From DASQFQ01 sp038238015 (GTDB lineage: Bacteria; Actinomycetota; Thermoleophilia; Solirubrobacterales; Solirubrobacteraceae), in contig JBBRYA010000012.1 of assembly GCA_038238015.1 (NCBI GenBank), positions 4,439 through 68,438 of the forward strand: 64,000 nt of DNA, written 5' to 3'. Numbering within the stretch: position 1 is the stretch's first letter; each line of letters begins with the position of its first letter. Made by a program: the position numbers and the translations under genes. Positions 49,054 to 57,799 of this stretch are shown piece after piece. The notes beneath the pieces are model-generated. The model was not told the DNA's origin. It made no database searches and saw nothing but the letters and a program-made list of their open reading frames with translations.

Positions 49054-49458
49054 CTACCCGAGCACGGCCTCGATCGCCGCGCGCACGACGGCCTCGTCCT
49101 CCTGCCCGGTCGCGCCCGAGGCGCCCATCGCGCCGGCGCCCTCGCCGTCGATCACCAGCGGGAGCCCGCCGATCTGCGGTGTGTAGCGGCCGTGGGTGGC
49201 GGCGGAGATCGCTGCCGCGAACGCGACGAGGTCCTTGGCCTTGTCGCCCTGTGCGGCGCTCGGGGCGCGGTAGGCGGCGGCCGTCCAGGCCTTGCCGAGG
49301 GCGACCTCGGGCGTGATGAAGTCCGCGCCGTCCATGCGGGCGGCCGCGACGAGGTGCCCGCCCGCGTCCACGATGGCGAAGGCGAGCACGAGCTCCTGCC
49401 TGCCCGCCTCCTGCTCGGCCGCCTCGATCAGGGCGCGCGCGGTCTGGAGGGTCAGCAT
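49054..49458 (-). CDS. GlcG/HbpS family heme- or cofactor-binding protein
   Basis: 134 residues from ATG 49458. Family sequence: LTLQTARALIEAAEQEAG, LAFAIVDAGGHLVAAARMDGA, PEVALGKAWTAAAYRAPS, GRYTPQIGGLPLVIDGEGAGAMGASGA and ATGQEDEAVVRAAI. GlcG/HbpS proteins (DUF336) form octamers and some bind or degrade heme. No sensor kinase or glycolate oxidase gene is next to it, so the role here is open. A TAGGGT box lies 7 nt upstream of the ATG. Confidence 0.88.
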   Translation of the reverse strand: MLTLQTARALIEAAEQEAGRQELVLAFAIVDAGGHLVAAARMDGADFITPEVALGKAWTAAAYRAPSAAQGDKAKDLVAFAAAISAATHGRYTPQIGGLPLVIDGEGAGAMGASGATGQEDEAVVRAAIEAVLG

Positions 49459-49465
49459 CGGCGAG

Positions 49466-49471
49466 ACCCTA
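49466..49471 (-). promoter_or_regulatory. -10 box TAGGGT of the GlcG-like gene
   Basis: On the minus strand TAGGGT ends 7 nt before ATG 49458 and overlaps the 3' end of the B3/B4-domain gene; leaderless-type arrangement. Confidence 0.45.
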
Positions 49472-50119
49472 CTCCGGGGCGCCGGCCAGGATGTCGCCCA
49501 CCGTCCACAGGCCCTCCTCGACGTGGATGTCCGGGACGCCTGCGACCTGCAGGGAGAAGATGGCCAGCCGCGTCGTCTCGCGCGTGACCGCCAGGTCGGG
49601 GGCGAGGGCGCCGAACAGCACGGCCACCGGCCCGGCGGAGTCGGTCACGACGAGCCGGCCCGGCGGGACGCGCGGAGGGAGCTCGCCGCGGCCCAGGCGC
49701 TCCCTGCGCGTCGCGGGGCGCAGCCCGAGCGCTCCCTGCAGCCGGGCGGCGTCGAGCGCCCACACCGGGACCCCGGTCTCCATGACCGCGATGGTCAGCG
49801 CGTCCGCGACCAGGCCCTCGGAGCGGAAGCCGCCCTTGATCAGGCGGTCCAGCGCGAGCGCCTCGACCGGGGTGCGGTCGACGTCCGGGTCCAGTCCGAT
49901 ATGACGGAAGAACACGCGATAGGCCCACGGGATCGGCTGCTGGCGCATCGCCACCGCCTGCGGGCCGCGGAAGCGGTCCGAGAGCACGTCGAGGCGGTCG
50001 CGCAGCTCGGCGGGGCTGCGATGCAGCGGCCCCAGCGGCAGCTCGAGCGTCCACAGGCGCAGCGCGGGGTGCTCCTCGGCCAGCTCCGGTGCCACCCAGC
50101 CGAACGCGGGCTCGCTCAT
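49469..50119 (-). CDS. B3/B4 tRNA-binding domain protein
   Basis: 216 residues from ATG 50119. It matches the B3/B4 domain found in phenylalanyl-tRNA synthetase beta and stand-alone proteins: PIPWAYRVFFRHIGLDPD, RTPVEALALDRLIKGGF, LVADALTIAVMETGVPVWALDA and PGRLVVTDSAGPVAVLFGALAPD. Stand-alone forms are of uncertain role, possibly editing or binding modified amino acids. Its ATG overlaps the thioredoxin-like gene stop by 4 nt; the last codons contain the promoter of the next gene. Confidence 0.82.
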   Translation of the reverse strand: MSEPAFGWVAPELAEEHPALRLWTLELPLGPLHRSPAELRDRLDVLSDRFRGPQAVAMRQQPIPWAYRVFFRHIGLDPDVDRTPVEALALDRLIKGGFRSEGLVADALTIAVMETGVPVWALDAARLQGALGLRPATRRERLGRGELPPRVPPGRLVVTDSAGPVAVLFGALAPDLAVTRETTRLAIFSLQVAGVPDIHVEEGLWTVGDILAGAPE

Positions 50120-50742
50120 CCGAGCGCCTGCACCTGCCGCGCCAGCGCGCGCTCGTCGAGCAGCCGGAACGACGTGGCCGCCACCTTGCCCCCGCGCCGG
50201 GCGAAGGTGATCGTGGGGCAGACCGCGACCGCGTAGGCGTTGGAGACCGCGCCGTCGCGATCGTGCCCGACCGGCAGCCGCCAGCCGTGCTGGCGCACGA
50301 CGCGCCGCACGTCGGCGCGCGCCCCACGGATCGCGACGGCCACGAAGCTCACGCGCGGGAAGCGGGCGCGCACGCGGTCGAGCACGTCGATCTGGCGCTC
50401 GCAGCGCTGGGAGCGCGTGGCCAGGAAGGCGAGAACGACGGGCCCGCGCTCGGCCAGCTCGCACGAGTTGAGGATCTTCGGCCCGCGCACCTGGCAGGCC
50501 GGCCGCCGCGCTCCCTGGCCCGGCCGCGCCGCCGTGTTGGCGTCCCCCTGCAGGTCAGACAGCGCGAGCGGCACCGCGAAGGGCGGCAGCGGCTTGCCGT
50601 CGGGCACGCCGCGCGAGCCGGGCGCGTCGGTGGTGATCGTGTTGAGTGTGATGTAGGCCAGTGCCAGCACGCCGAGCACGCCGATGACCCAGGTGAAGCT
50701 CGAGACGCCGGCGGGAGGCCGTGGCGGCGCGGGCTCGCTCAT
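50116..50742 (-). CDS. Membrane-anchored thioredoxin-fold (TlpA-like) protein
   Basis: 208 residues from ATG 50742. One N-terminal helix (FTWVIGVLGVLALAYITLNTI, about 16-36), a Gly/Pro-rich linker, then a TlpA/AhpC-like fold: LNSCELAERGPVVLAFLATRSQRCERQIDVLD, RVSFVAVAIRG, YAVAVCPTITFARRGGK. The active-site position reads TRSQRC, with only one Cys of a CxxC, so classical disulfide reductase activity is doubtful; peroxiredoxin-like use of the remaining Cys is possible. It is co-transcribed with the RND transporter upstream (4-nt overlap). Confidence 0.8.
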   Translation of the reverse strand: MSEPAPPRPPAGVSSFTWVIGVLGVLALAYITLNTITTDAPGSRGVPDGKPLPPFAVPLALSDLQGDANTAARPGQGARRPACQVRGPKILNSCELAERGPVVLAFLATRSQRCERQIDVLDRVRARFPRVSFVAVAIRGARADVRRVVRQHGWRLPVGHDRDGAVSNAYAVAVCPTITFARRGGKVAATSFRLLDERALARQVQALG

Positions 50743-53378
50743 GCCGGCACGGCCGGCTCTGCAACCGGTCGTGCCGCGGGCGCCGCCCGGCGCGGGGTCC
50801 GCCGCTCGGCGAGCATCAGCACAGCGGGGAGCACCGCCAGCACGCCCAGCAGGGACACCGCGAGGTCGACCACGGTCACGCGCCCGAAGTCCGAGAGCAT
50901 CCGCACGTCGGAGAGGGCGAGCACGGCGAACCCGGCGATCGCGGTGGCGCCCGACGCGATGACGGCCGCGCCGGTCGAGCCGTAGGTGCGCCGCAGCGCG
51001 TCCGCGGGCTCGAGGCCCCCGGCGCGCTCCTCGCGATAGCGCGCGGTGAGCAGCACGGAGAACTCGGTGGAGATCGCGATCACGAGCGCGCCGAGCGTGG
51101 CCGACATCGGGTTCAGCGGTACGCGCAGCGCGAACAGCACCAGCGCCGACCAGCCGGTCGCCAGCGCGATCGGGACGAGCGGGATCCACGCGCGCTCCCA
51201 GCGCCGGTAGACGGCCAGCAGGACGAGGGCGACGGCGAGCAGCGCCGCCAGCAGCGTCCCCAGCCGGCGCAGCGGCGAGGACAGCGCGGCGTTGGCCTCG
51301 GCCCCGAGCACCTGCAGGCCCGCGAGCTCTGCCGTTGCGCCCTTGGGCGGCTTCAGGCGCGCGCGCATGACGTCGATCACCTGCTGCTGGCGGTCGAGCG
51401 GCATCAGCTTGATGCCGAACGAGAGGTTGGCCGTGCGGCGGTCGGCGGTGATGACCGCCTGGGAGAAGTACGGCGGCACCGCGCCGAGCAGCGCGCGGAT
51501 GCGGGCGCGGTCCGCCGAGGCCTGCGGCGAGCGGAAGAGGTCGGGCAGCGACAGCGCGGGACACAGCTGCGCGCGCCCGCAGCCGTTTGAGGGCGTGTAG
51601 CCGTAGCGCTTGAGCAGCCCCGACTGGTAGCTGCGCATCCACGCCACCACCTTGGGGTCGGTCAGGTCCTTGCCCTCGACCAGGACGTCGATCTCCCCGG
51701 CCACACCGGTCGAGCGCTGCAGCGTGTCGAGGTCGCGCACACCGCGCAGGTCCTGGGGCACGAGCCGCAGCAGGTTCGAGTTGACCTCGGTCTGAGTGTC
51801 GGCCGCCAGCCCGAGGACGGCGACCGCGACGGCGATCAGCAGCACGCGCCGCGGGCGCCCCAGCGCCTCGCGCAGCATCGCCGCCCACACCCGGCCGGCG
51901 AGCCGCCGCAGCGGGCGTGCGAGCCGGCCGACCGCGGCGGCGAGCTCGTCGAAGAGCTCGCCCGCCCCCCGGGTCGACCGCGCGAGCCGCCCGTCGGCCG
52001 CGCCCGCGCGCCCCGCCGCGACCAGCGCGGCCGTTCCGGCGCTGAGCGCGAGCATGAACGCCAGCGCGACGCCGAACACGAGCAGCAGCCCGAAGCCGCG
52101 CACCATCGGCACCGGCGAGAGCAGCAGCACGAGGAAGCCGACCGCGGTGGCCAGGCCGGCGGTGGCGATCGTCGGCACCGAGAGCCGGGCGGCGCGCATC
52201 GCCGCCGCGTGCGTACTGGCATCGGCCTCTCCCTCCTCGACGCGCGCCTGGTACTGGATGGCGTAGTCCACGCCGAGCCCGAGCAGCACGGGCAGCACCG
52301 CGATCGACGCCATGGTCAGCGTCGCGCCGAACAGCGCCATCGCGCCGAAGGTGAGCGCCACCGCTGCGAGCGCGATCACGAGCGGCAGCAGCCGCAGGCG
52401 GCTGCGGAACACGAGCGCGAGCACCAGCGCCATCACGATCAGCGCCAGCACCAGGAGCCGCACGAGCGACTGCGTGAGCACGCCGGCGAGATCCTGGACG
52501 ACCACTGGGGCGCCGGTCACCGTGTAGCTCGCGGCGCCGGTGAGCTTGAACTCCTTCATCTCGACCGCCTTGCGCACCAGCCCGATCGCCTTTGCGCGCT
52601 GCGCCTCGGACAAGTCGGGGCGCAGGCGCACCTGGATCACGGCCGAGTGGGCGTTCGGGAACAGGTAGGCGAAGCGCGCCTTCGGCGTGCTCGCCCCGCG
52701 CGCGGGATCGAAGACCAGCGCGGAGACGAAGTCGGGGTCGTCGAGCCGCGGCAGGCCCCGCAGGTTGAGCCCGTAGCGCAGGTTGAGCTCGAGCAGGCTG
52801 CGGGTGAACTGGGCGTAGACGAGGTCGCTCGCGGACTTGGCCAGCCGATCCTGCTCGGCCTGCGAGCGCCCCTGCTTTCGCGCCAGCCCGCGCGCGGCGG
52901 CGGCCGCCCTCTGGGCCTCGGCGGCCTTGACCTGGAGCTGCTGGGAGAACTGGTCGTTGATCTCCCCCACAGCCGAGTTGATGAACGTCCCGGGGCCGTA
53001 GACGACCCTGACCGGCTTGGTGCGCGCGAACGCGGCGCACGGCGAGTTCGGGCCGCCCGGCGCCACCTGCTTGGCGGGCTTGTTGCCCGACAGGCAGCCC
53101 TCGAGCCCGAGCAGGCGCGCGAGGTTCGAGGTCAGCACGAGGTTGGGCAGATCCCCGCGCACGAGCACGATGATCGAGTGGTCCCCGAAGCGCTGGCGGT
53201 AGCGCTCGGTCGCGGCCGAGGAGGCCGACCCCTTCGAGACCAGCGCGTCGGTCGCCGTGCTCGGGGTCAGCCCCAGCGCGAGCCCCGCGGCGAGCACCGT
53301 CAGCACGCCGGCCACGGCGAGCACTCGCCCCGGACGCACCGCGGCCGCTCCCACGACGCGTTCGAACCACCTGCTCAT
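50739..53378 (-). CDS. RND superfamily transporter, HAE3/MMPL type
   Basis: 879 residues from ATG 53378. Twelve membrane helices in the RND arrangement: helix 1 (RVLAVAGVLTVLAAGLAL), a large extracytoplasmic loop (about 40-300), helices 2-6 (LLVLALIVMALVLALVF through LLLVFGVALAFMLALS), a second loop (about 540-690), and helices 8-12. LTMASIAVLPVLLGLGVDYAIQYQAR contains the conserved intramembrane Asp; the second half has ATLGALVIAISTEFSVLLTARYREE. The family exports hopanoids or lipids. Lying 26 nt downstream of a Mce operon, a lipid-handling role is likely. Confidence 0.9.
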   Translation of the reverse strand: MSRWFERVVGAAAVRPGRVLAVAGVLTVLAAGLALGLTPSTATDALVSKGSASSAATERYRQRFGDHSIIVLVRGDLPNLVLTSNLARLLGLEGCLSGNKPAKQVAPGGPNSPCAAFARTKPVRVVYGPGTFINSAVGEINDQFSQQLQVKAAEAQRAAAAARGLARKQGRSQAEQDRLAKSASDLVYAQFTRSLLELNLRYGLNLRGLPRLDDPDFVSALVFDPARGASTPKARFAYLFPNAHSAVIQVRLRPDLSEAQRAKAIGLVRKAVEMKEFKLTGAASYTVTGAPVVVQDLAGVLTQSLVRLLVLALIVMALVLALVFRSRLRLLPLVIALAAVALTFGAMALFGATLTMASIAVLPVLLGLGVDYAIQYQARVEEGEADASTHAAAMRAARLSVPTIATAGLATAVGFLVLLLSPVPMVRGFGLLLVFGVALAFMLALSAGTAALVAAGRAGAADGRLARSTRGAGELFDELAAAVGRLARPLRRLAGRVWAAMLREALGRPRRVLLIAVAVAVLGLAADTQTEVNSNLLRLVPQDLRGVRDLDTLQRSTGVAGEIDVLVEGKDLTDPKVVAWMRSYQSGLLKRYGYTPSNGCGRAQLCPALSLPDLFRSPQASADRARIRALLGAVPPYFSQAVITADRRTANLSFGIKLMPLDRQQQVIDVMRARLKPPKGATAELAGLQVLGAEANAALSSPLRRLGTLLAALLAVALVLLAVYRRWERAWIPLVPIALATGWSALVLFALRVPLNPMSATLGALVIAISTEFSVLLTARYREERAGGLEPADALRRTYGSTGAAVIASGATAIAGFAVLALSDVRMLSDFGRVTVVDLAVSLLGVLAVLPAVLMLAERRTPRRAAPAARPVAEPAVPA

Positions 53379-53403
53379 GCCTCGGGGGAGGCTACCGGGA
53401 CCC

Positions 53404-55002
53404 CTACTTGGCCTTGACGTGGGGGTACTGCGTCGTCTCGCCGCCGTAGTTGTACGGCGCCTGCTTCTTGCACGGCGGAGCGGGGACGCCGGAGGTGACG
53501 GGGAAGGCGAACTGGTTGATCTGCTGGATCAGCTTGTCGACCTGGGAGGTGAGGGACGAGAGCGGGTTGGCAGGCGTCGGCGGGACGGTCGGCACAGCGG
53601 TCGGGACCGGCACGACCGAGGGCACCGGAACGGGCAGGCTCGGCACGGCGGTCGGCACCGCGAGCGGCGCCCCGCCGCCCGAGGGCGCCGTGCCGATCGT
53701 CGGGATCGCGCGCCCGCAGTGGCGCGTCTCGTAGGACTCGAGGCCCGAGGCGAGCTTGGTGAAGTTGCCCGGCAGCTGGTACGGGTTCGTGCGGTTGGAA
53801 CCGATGCGGCGCGGATAGGCGGCGAGGTTCTCGGGGTTCAGCGGGTTGGTCGTGCGCAGGTAGTGCAGCCGCGTGCCTGGATCGAGCGCCTGGGTCGTCG
53901 AGGCGGTGTTGGCGAAGAAGGCGTTCAGCTCCTTCTTGTAGAGCCCGAGGAAGTCGAGGATCGGCACCAGCTGGCGGCCGGCCGGATCGATCTGGCCGAG
54001 CAGCGGGCGCAGGTCCTTGAGGGTGCGCTGTGCGGCGGGGAAGCCTGTCTTCGACGCCGTGATCAGCGGGTCCAGATCGCGGAAGAACGCCTTGAGGTCG
54101 GGGGCGAGCCCGGAGAGGTCCTGGAGGGTCGGGCTCAGCTCGCGCGCGGCCGGGCGCAGCTGGGAGACCAGCGGGTCGGTCTTGGTGGCGAACGTGCTCA
54201 GGCGGTCGAGCGTCTGGCGCGACTCGCGCTCGAAGGTGGGCAGGGCCAGGAAGGTGTCCTTGAGCTCCTGGTCGCGATCGGCCGTCGTCTGGAACACCTT
54301 GTTGGAGTTCTGGATCAGCTCGCGCAGCTGCCCGTCGCGCTCGGTCAGCGCGCTGAACACGACGCCCGTGTTGGAGATCAGGCGCTTCACCGCGCCCTCC
54401 TGGCGGTTGAGGATGTCGACCGCCGTGCTCGCGTCGTCGGCGAACGGCGCGAGGTTGCCCAGCGCGTCGTTGATGTCGCGCCCGTGGCCGTCGATCGCCC
54501 TCGCCTGGGACTGCATCCAGACCTGGAAGGCACGGCGCGTCTTGGGGTCGAAGGAGCGGTAGATCTCGTCGAGCTCCACGGTCGGGGAGATCCGCGACGT
54601 GGCGAGCCTCCCGTTCTCGGGGATCGACTTGGCCGACTTGGTCCCCGGGGTCAGCTCGACGTAGGTCTCGCCGAGCAGCGTCTTCTGGCGCAGGATCGCC
54701 TTGGCGTCGGAGGGGATCGGCGCGTAGCGCGACTCGATCTGCATCAGGACGTCCGAGCGCCCGGTCCGCTTGTCTGGCGTGATCGTCTTGACTTTGCCGA
54801 CCGGGACGCCGGAGATCCGCACGTCGGCCTCCTTGGCCAGCTGGGTGGCCTCGGCGAAGGATGCGCTCATCCGGTAGCCCTTGGGCTTGAGCGGAATCGG
54901 GCCGCCGAAGGCCAGCCAGAGGAACAGCAGCAGCCCGAAGCAGGACAGCGCGAAGACCGCCATGATGGCCACGCGCCCGGGGGTCATGCCGCGCTTGTTC
55001 AT
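53404..55002 (-). CDS. Mce family protein (sixth of six)
   Basis: 532 residues from ATG 55002, sharing one base with the preceding gene's stop. N-terminal helix (RVAIMAVFALSCFGLLLFLW), MlaD/MCE domain (about 40-120) with GYRMSASFAEATQLAKEADVRISG and VGKVKTI, then a long helical tail (about 150-400) and a Pro/Val-rich low-complexity C-terminus (VPTAVPSLPVPVPSVVPVPT). The helices of such proteins form the barrel through which lipid passes. The C-terminal tail is unlike those of the other five and may attach to the cell wall or RND transporter. Confidence 0.9.
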   Translation of the reverse strand: MNKRGMTPGRVAIMAVFALSCFGLLLFLWLAFGGPIPLKPKGYRMSASFAEATQLAKEADVRISGVPVGKVKTITPDKRTGRSDVLMQIESRYAPIPSDAKAILRQKTLLGETYVELTPGTKSAKSIPENGRLATSRISPTVELDEIYRSFDPKTRRAFQVWMQSQARAIDGHGRDINDALGNLAPFADDASTAVDILNRQEGAVKRLISNTGVVFSALTERDGQLRELIQNSNKVFQTTADRDQELKDTFLALPTFERESRQTLDRLSTFATKTDPLVSQLRPAARELSPTLQDLSGLAPDLKAFFRDLDPLITASKTGFPAAQRTLKDLRPLLGQIDPAGRQLVPILDFLGLYKKELNAFFANTASTTQALDPGTRLHYLRTTNPLNPENLAAYPRRIGSNRTNPYQLPGNFTKLASGLESYETRHCGRAIPTIGTAPSGGGAPLAVPTAVPSLPVPVPSVVPVPTAVPTVPPTPANPLSSLTSQVDKLIQQINQFAFPVTSGVPAPPCKKQAPYNYGGETTQYPHVKAK

Positions 55003-56339
55003 CAGCCGCCGCCGTTCGGGTCCTGGGAGGACTTCGGGCAGTTCTGCTTCGGGATGTTCAGTAGCGTCGTGAGCACGCCCAGCAGCGGGTTGGCCTGGGA
55101 GACCTGGTCCAGGACGGGGACGTCCTGGCAGGTGGTGACGAACAGGCCGCGGCGGATCGGGCCGTGCGCGTCCTGGGTGCTGAACACCGTCGGGGCGAGG
55201 TGGTTGGCCCACGACAGCCAGAACAGGAAGCCCTCCTCGGTGCCGGGGGGGTTGTAGGCCAGCGTGTTGAAGAGGTTGTTGACCACGGTGAAGGTGCGCG
55301 AGAGGTCGGGCGTCGCCGCCGCGAGGTCGCGCAGCGCCGGGCGCAGCTCGCGCACCGTCGGGCGCGCCGCCCGCGTGAAGGGCCGGATCTCGTCGCGGAT
55401 CACCGGCGTGGTCTCGCGCAGGAACGGGCGCGTCTGGCGCAGCGCCGGGCCGAGCGCGCGAGCGCCCGGGCGCAGAGCCGAGAGCGTCGGGCCGAGCTGG
55501 TCGGCGAGCTTCTTGGCCTTGCCGAGGCCGGTCTGGGTCGCGGTCAGGCTGGAGGGCAGCTGTTGCAGCGTGGAGCGCAGGTTCGCGTCCTGCTTGGCGA
55601 GGGTGGCGAAGACCGCGTTGGAGTTGTCCACGAACTGCGCGAGCTGGTCGTCCTTGCTCCCCAGCTCGTCCATCAGCAGCGACAGGTTGTGGACGACGCG
55701 CTTGATGTTCTGGCGGCGCTGGGTGAGCGCGCCGAAGAGCTGGCGGCCGTAGCGGGCCGAGGGCTCGATGCGCCTCAGCGTGTTGGCCAGCGCGTGCCCG
55801 TTGGCGCCGCGCAGGCCCTCGGCCCCGCCGTTGAGCAGCACCACGAGGTAGTCGCGGCTGTCGGAGTCGAGCGCCGCGAGGATCTCGTCGAGGTTGACGT
55901 CTGGGAGCGTCTGGCTGACGGGGATCGTCCCGCCGTCCTTCAGGCGCCCGGCGCGCGGGTGGCCCGGCTCGAGCTCGGCGACCATGTCCTTGAGCCCGGT
56001 CTTCGGGCGCAGCAGCACCGTCGCGTCCTTGTAGACGCGGCCGTAGCGCGGCTCCATCCGCAGCGTCAGCACGGCCTTGCCGTCCTGGAGCGCGACCTTG
56101 GAGATCTCGCCCACGTTGACGCCGGCGATGTTGACGGTCTGGCCCTGGCCGGGGGTGACGGCCTGCGCCGTCGACAGCTCGGCCTTGACCACGAAGAAGT
56201 CCTTGCCGACCAGCGGCACCCAGCCGGGCAGCGTCAGGCGCTGGTTGGTGAGGATGACCCCCGCGACGCCGAGCGAGATCACGAACAGCCCGATGATCGC
56301 CACGAAGTCGAGCAGGTGCTTGCGGACCGCGGTCTTCAC
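55002..56339 (-). CDS. Mce family protein (fifth of six)
   Basis: 445 residues from GTG 56339, overlapping the upstream gene by 4 nt. Helix at 12-32 (FVAIIGLFVISLGVAGVIL), MCE domain (about 45-130) with FVVKAELSTAQAVTPGQGQT, VNIAGVNVGEIS and VLLRPKTGLKDMVAELEPG. A helical region follows to about 400 with repeated hydrophobic heptads (LRPGARALGPALRQTRPFLR). Ends in NCPKSSQDPNGGG. Part of the hexameric lipid channel. No lipobox. Confidence 0.9.
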   Translation of the reverse strand: MKTAVRKHLLDFVAIIGLFVISLGVAGVILTNQRLTLPGWVPLVGKDFFVVKAELSTAQAVTPGQGQTVNIAGVNVGEISKVALQDGKAVLTLRMEPRYGRVYKDATVLLRPKTGLKDMVAELEPGHPRAGRLKDGGTIPVSQTLPDVNLDEILAALDSDSRDYLVVLLNGGAEGLRGANGHALANTLRRIEPSARYGRQLFGALTQRRQNIKRVVHNLSLLMDELGSKDDQLAQFVDNSNAVFATLAKQDANLRSTLQQLPSSLTATQTGLGKAKKLADQLGPTLSALRPGARALGPALRQTRPFLRETTPVIRDEIRPFTRAARPTVRELRPALRDLAAATPDLSRTFTVVNNLFNTLAYNPPGTEEGFLFWLSWANHLAPTVFSTQDAHGPIRRGLFVTTCQDVPVLDQVSQANPLLGVLTTLLNIPKQNCPKSSQDPNGGG

Positions 56340-57799
56340 TTCGTCGCCTCGCTCGGTCCCTTGGCCGCCGCGGGGCCGTTGAGGTTGGGCGGCGTGCTCT
56401 TGTAACACGGGACGTCGCGCCGGTAGGGCGGGCGCTTGCCGGGGTAGCGCGGCTGGCTGCCGATGATCGGCGCGGCGGCGGAGCCGACGAGCTGGCCGGT
56501 GTCGGCCTTCGGGTCGCCGAGCGCGACGGTCTGCGTCCCGCCGCCGGGCTGGAAGCGCACGTACATGCCGTTGCCGTCGAAGTTCTGGCCCTCGCCCGCG
56601 AGCCCGACCAGGGCCCAGAAGAACTCCTTGTAGTTCTCCGCGCCGGAGTTGAACTGGTCGTTGATGACGACGTTGCCGGTGGGCAGGATGTCGTCGCGGG
56701 CGCACAGCGCCGTGTCGTTGATCTTCGGCAGCAGCTGCAGCGAGCTGTCGGTGACCCGGGCGAGGTCGCGCGTGGCCGGCGAGAGGTCGCGCGCGAGCCC
56801 GCGCAGCTCGTTCTGCGACAGCAGCTTGCGGGTCTGCGCGATCCACGGGAAGGAGGCCTTGATCGTCGCCGGCGTCTCGCGGACGCCGGGCAGGATGTCG
56901 CGCGCGAAAGCGCGCGTCGGCGGGAAGGCCCGGTTGAGCGAGGTGAGCGCGCTGTTGGCGTTCTCGAGCGTCGGCGCGAGCTCGTGGATCGAGCTGCGCA
57001 GGTTGCCCTGTTCGCTGGCGAAGGAGTGCATCGTGGTGTTGAAGTTGGTGATCAGGCTCTTGAGCACGGACTCGTTGCGGATCAGCGCGCCCGTGGTCGC
57101 CGCGGTGCCCTTGATCAGGCGCGCCACGTCGGTCTCCGGCTGGGTGCCGAGCAGCGCCTCGTTGACCTGGGCCGAGGAGCGAAGGGCGGCCGGAGAGTCC
57201 TTGTAGGCGTCGTTGAAGGACTCGGCGCCGGTCTGCCCGCGGGCCGAGGGATCCGCGCCGGCGTTGTCGGCCGCTGTGGGCTTGGAGTTCAGGCCGGTGG
57301 CCAGGCCGTCTAGCACGTCGCGCAGGTCCTGGCGCGTGTCGCTCTGCAGCGCGGTCAGCACCTGGTCGAGCTGCACCGGCGTGGCGGTGCGCGTGACCTT
57401 GATCGTGTCGCCGTCCTCGAGCACCGGCGAGGAGGGCGTGCCCGACTGCAGATCGACGAAGAAGTTGCCCTCCAGGAAGATGCGCGGGCGGATCTTCGCG
57501 GTCGCGTCCTGGTGCAGGGGCAGCCCGGCGTCGTTGATCTGCATGGTCACCACGGCCTGGTCGGTGCCCTCCTGGGGCTCGACCGACTTGACCTTGCCGA
57601 CCTCCACGCCGGCGATCCGGACGGGCGACTTGGGGCGCAGCGAGTTCGCCGAGGTGAACACCGCCTTGACCTCGAACCCGCGGGTGAAGGGGATGTCCTT
57701 GGTGAAGCCGAGGAACACCGCGGCGATCACCACGATCGCGGCGATGAACCCCAGGGTGGCCGGGCTGCGGCCCTTGCGGCGGCGGCGTGTGGAGGCCAT
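56336..57799 (-). CDS. Mce family protein (fourth of six)
   Basis: 487 residues from ATG 57799. A basic N-terminus (ASTRRRRKGRSP), helix (ATLGFIAAIVVIAAVFLG), MCE domain (about 40-120) with FEVKAVFTSANSLRPKSPVR, IAGVEVGKVKSV and ATAKIRPRIFLEGNFFVDL. A helical tail with ARGQTGAESFNDAYKDSP insertions follows, then FQPGGGTQTVALGDPK and a C-terminal RYPGKRPPYRRDVPCYKS. Shares one base with the upstream gene and 4 nt with the downstream gene. Confidence 0.9.
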   Translation of the reverse strand: MASTRRRRKGRSPATLGFIAAIVVIAAVFLGFTKDIPFTRGFEVKAVFTSANSLRPKSPVRIAGVEVGKVKSVEPQEGTDQAVVTMQINDAGLPLHQDATAKIRPRIFLEGNFFVDLQSGTPSSPVLEDGDTIKVTRTATPVQLDQVLTALQSDTRQDLRDVLDGLATGLNSKPTAADNAGADPSARGQTGAESFNDAYKDSPAALRSSAQVNEALLGTQPETDVARLIKGTAATTGALIRNESVLKSLITNFNTTMHSFASEQGNLRSSIHELAPTLENANSALTSLNRAFPPTRAFARDILPGVRETPATIKASFPWIAQTRKLLSQNELRGLARDLSPATRDLARVTDSSLQLLPKINDTALCARDDILPTGNVVINDQFNSGAENYKEFFWALVGLAGEGQNFDGNGMYVRFQPGGGTQTVALGDPKADTGQLVGSAAAPIIGSQPRYPGKRPPYRRDVPCYKSTPPNLNGPAAAKGPSEATK

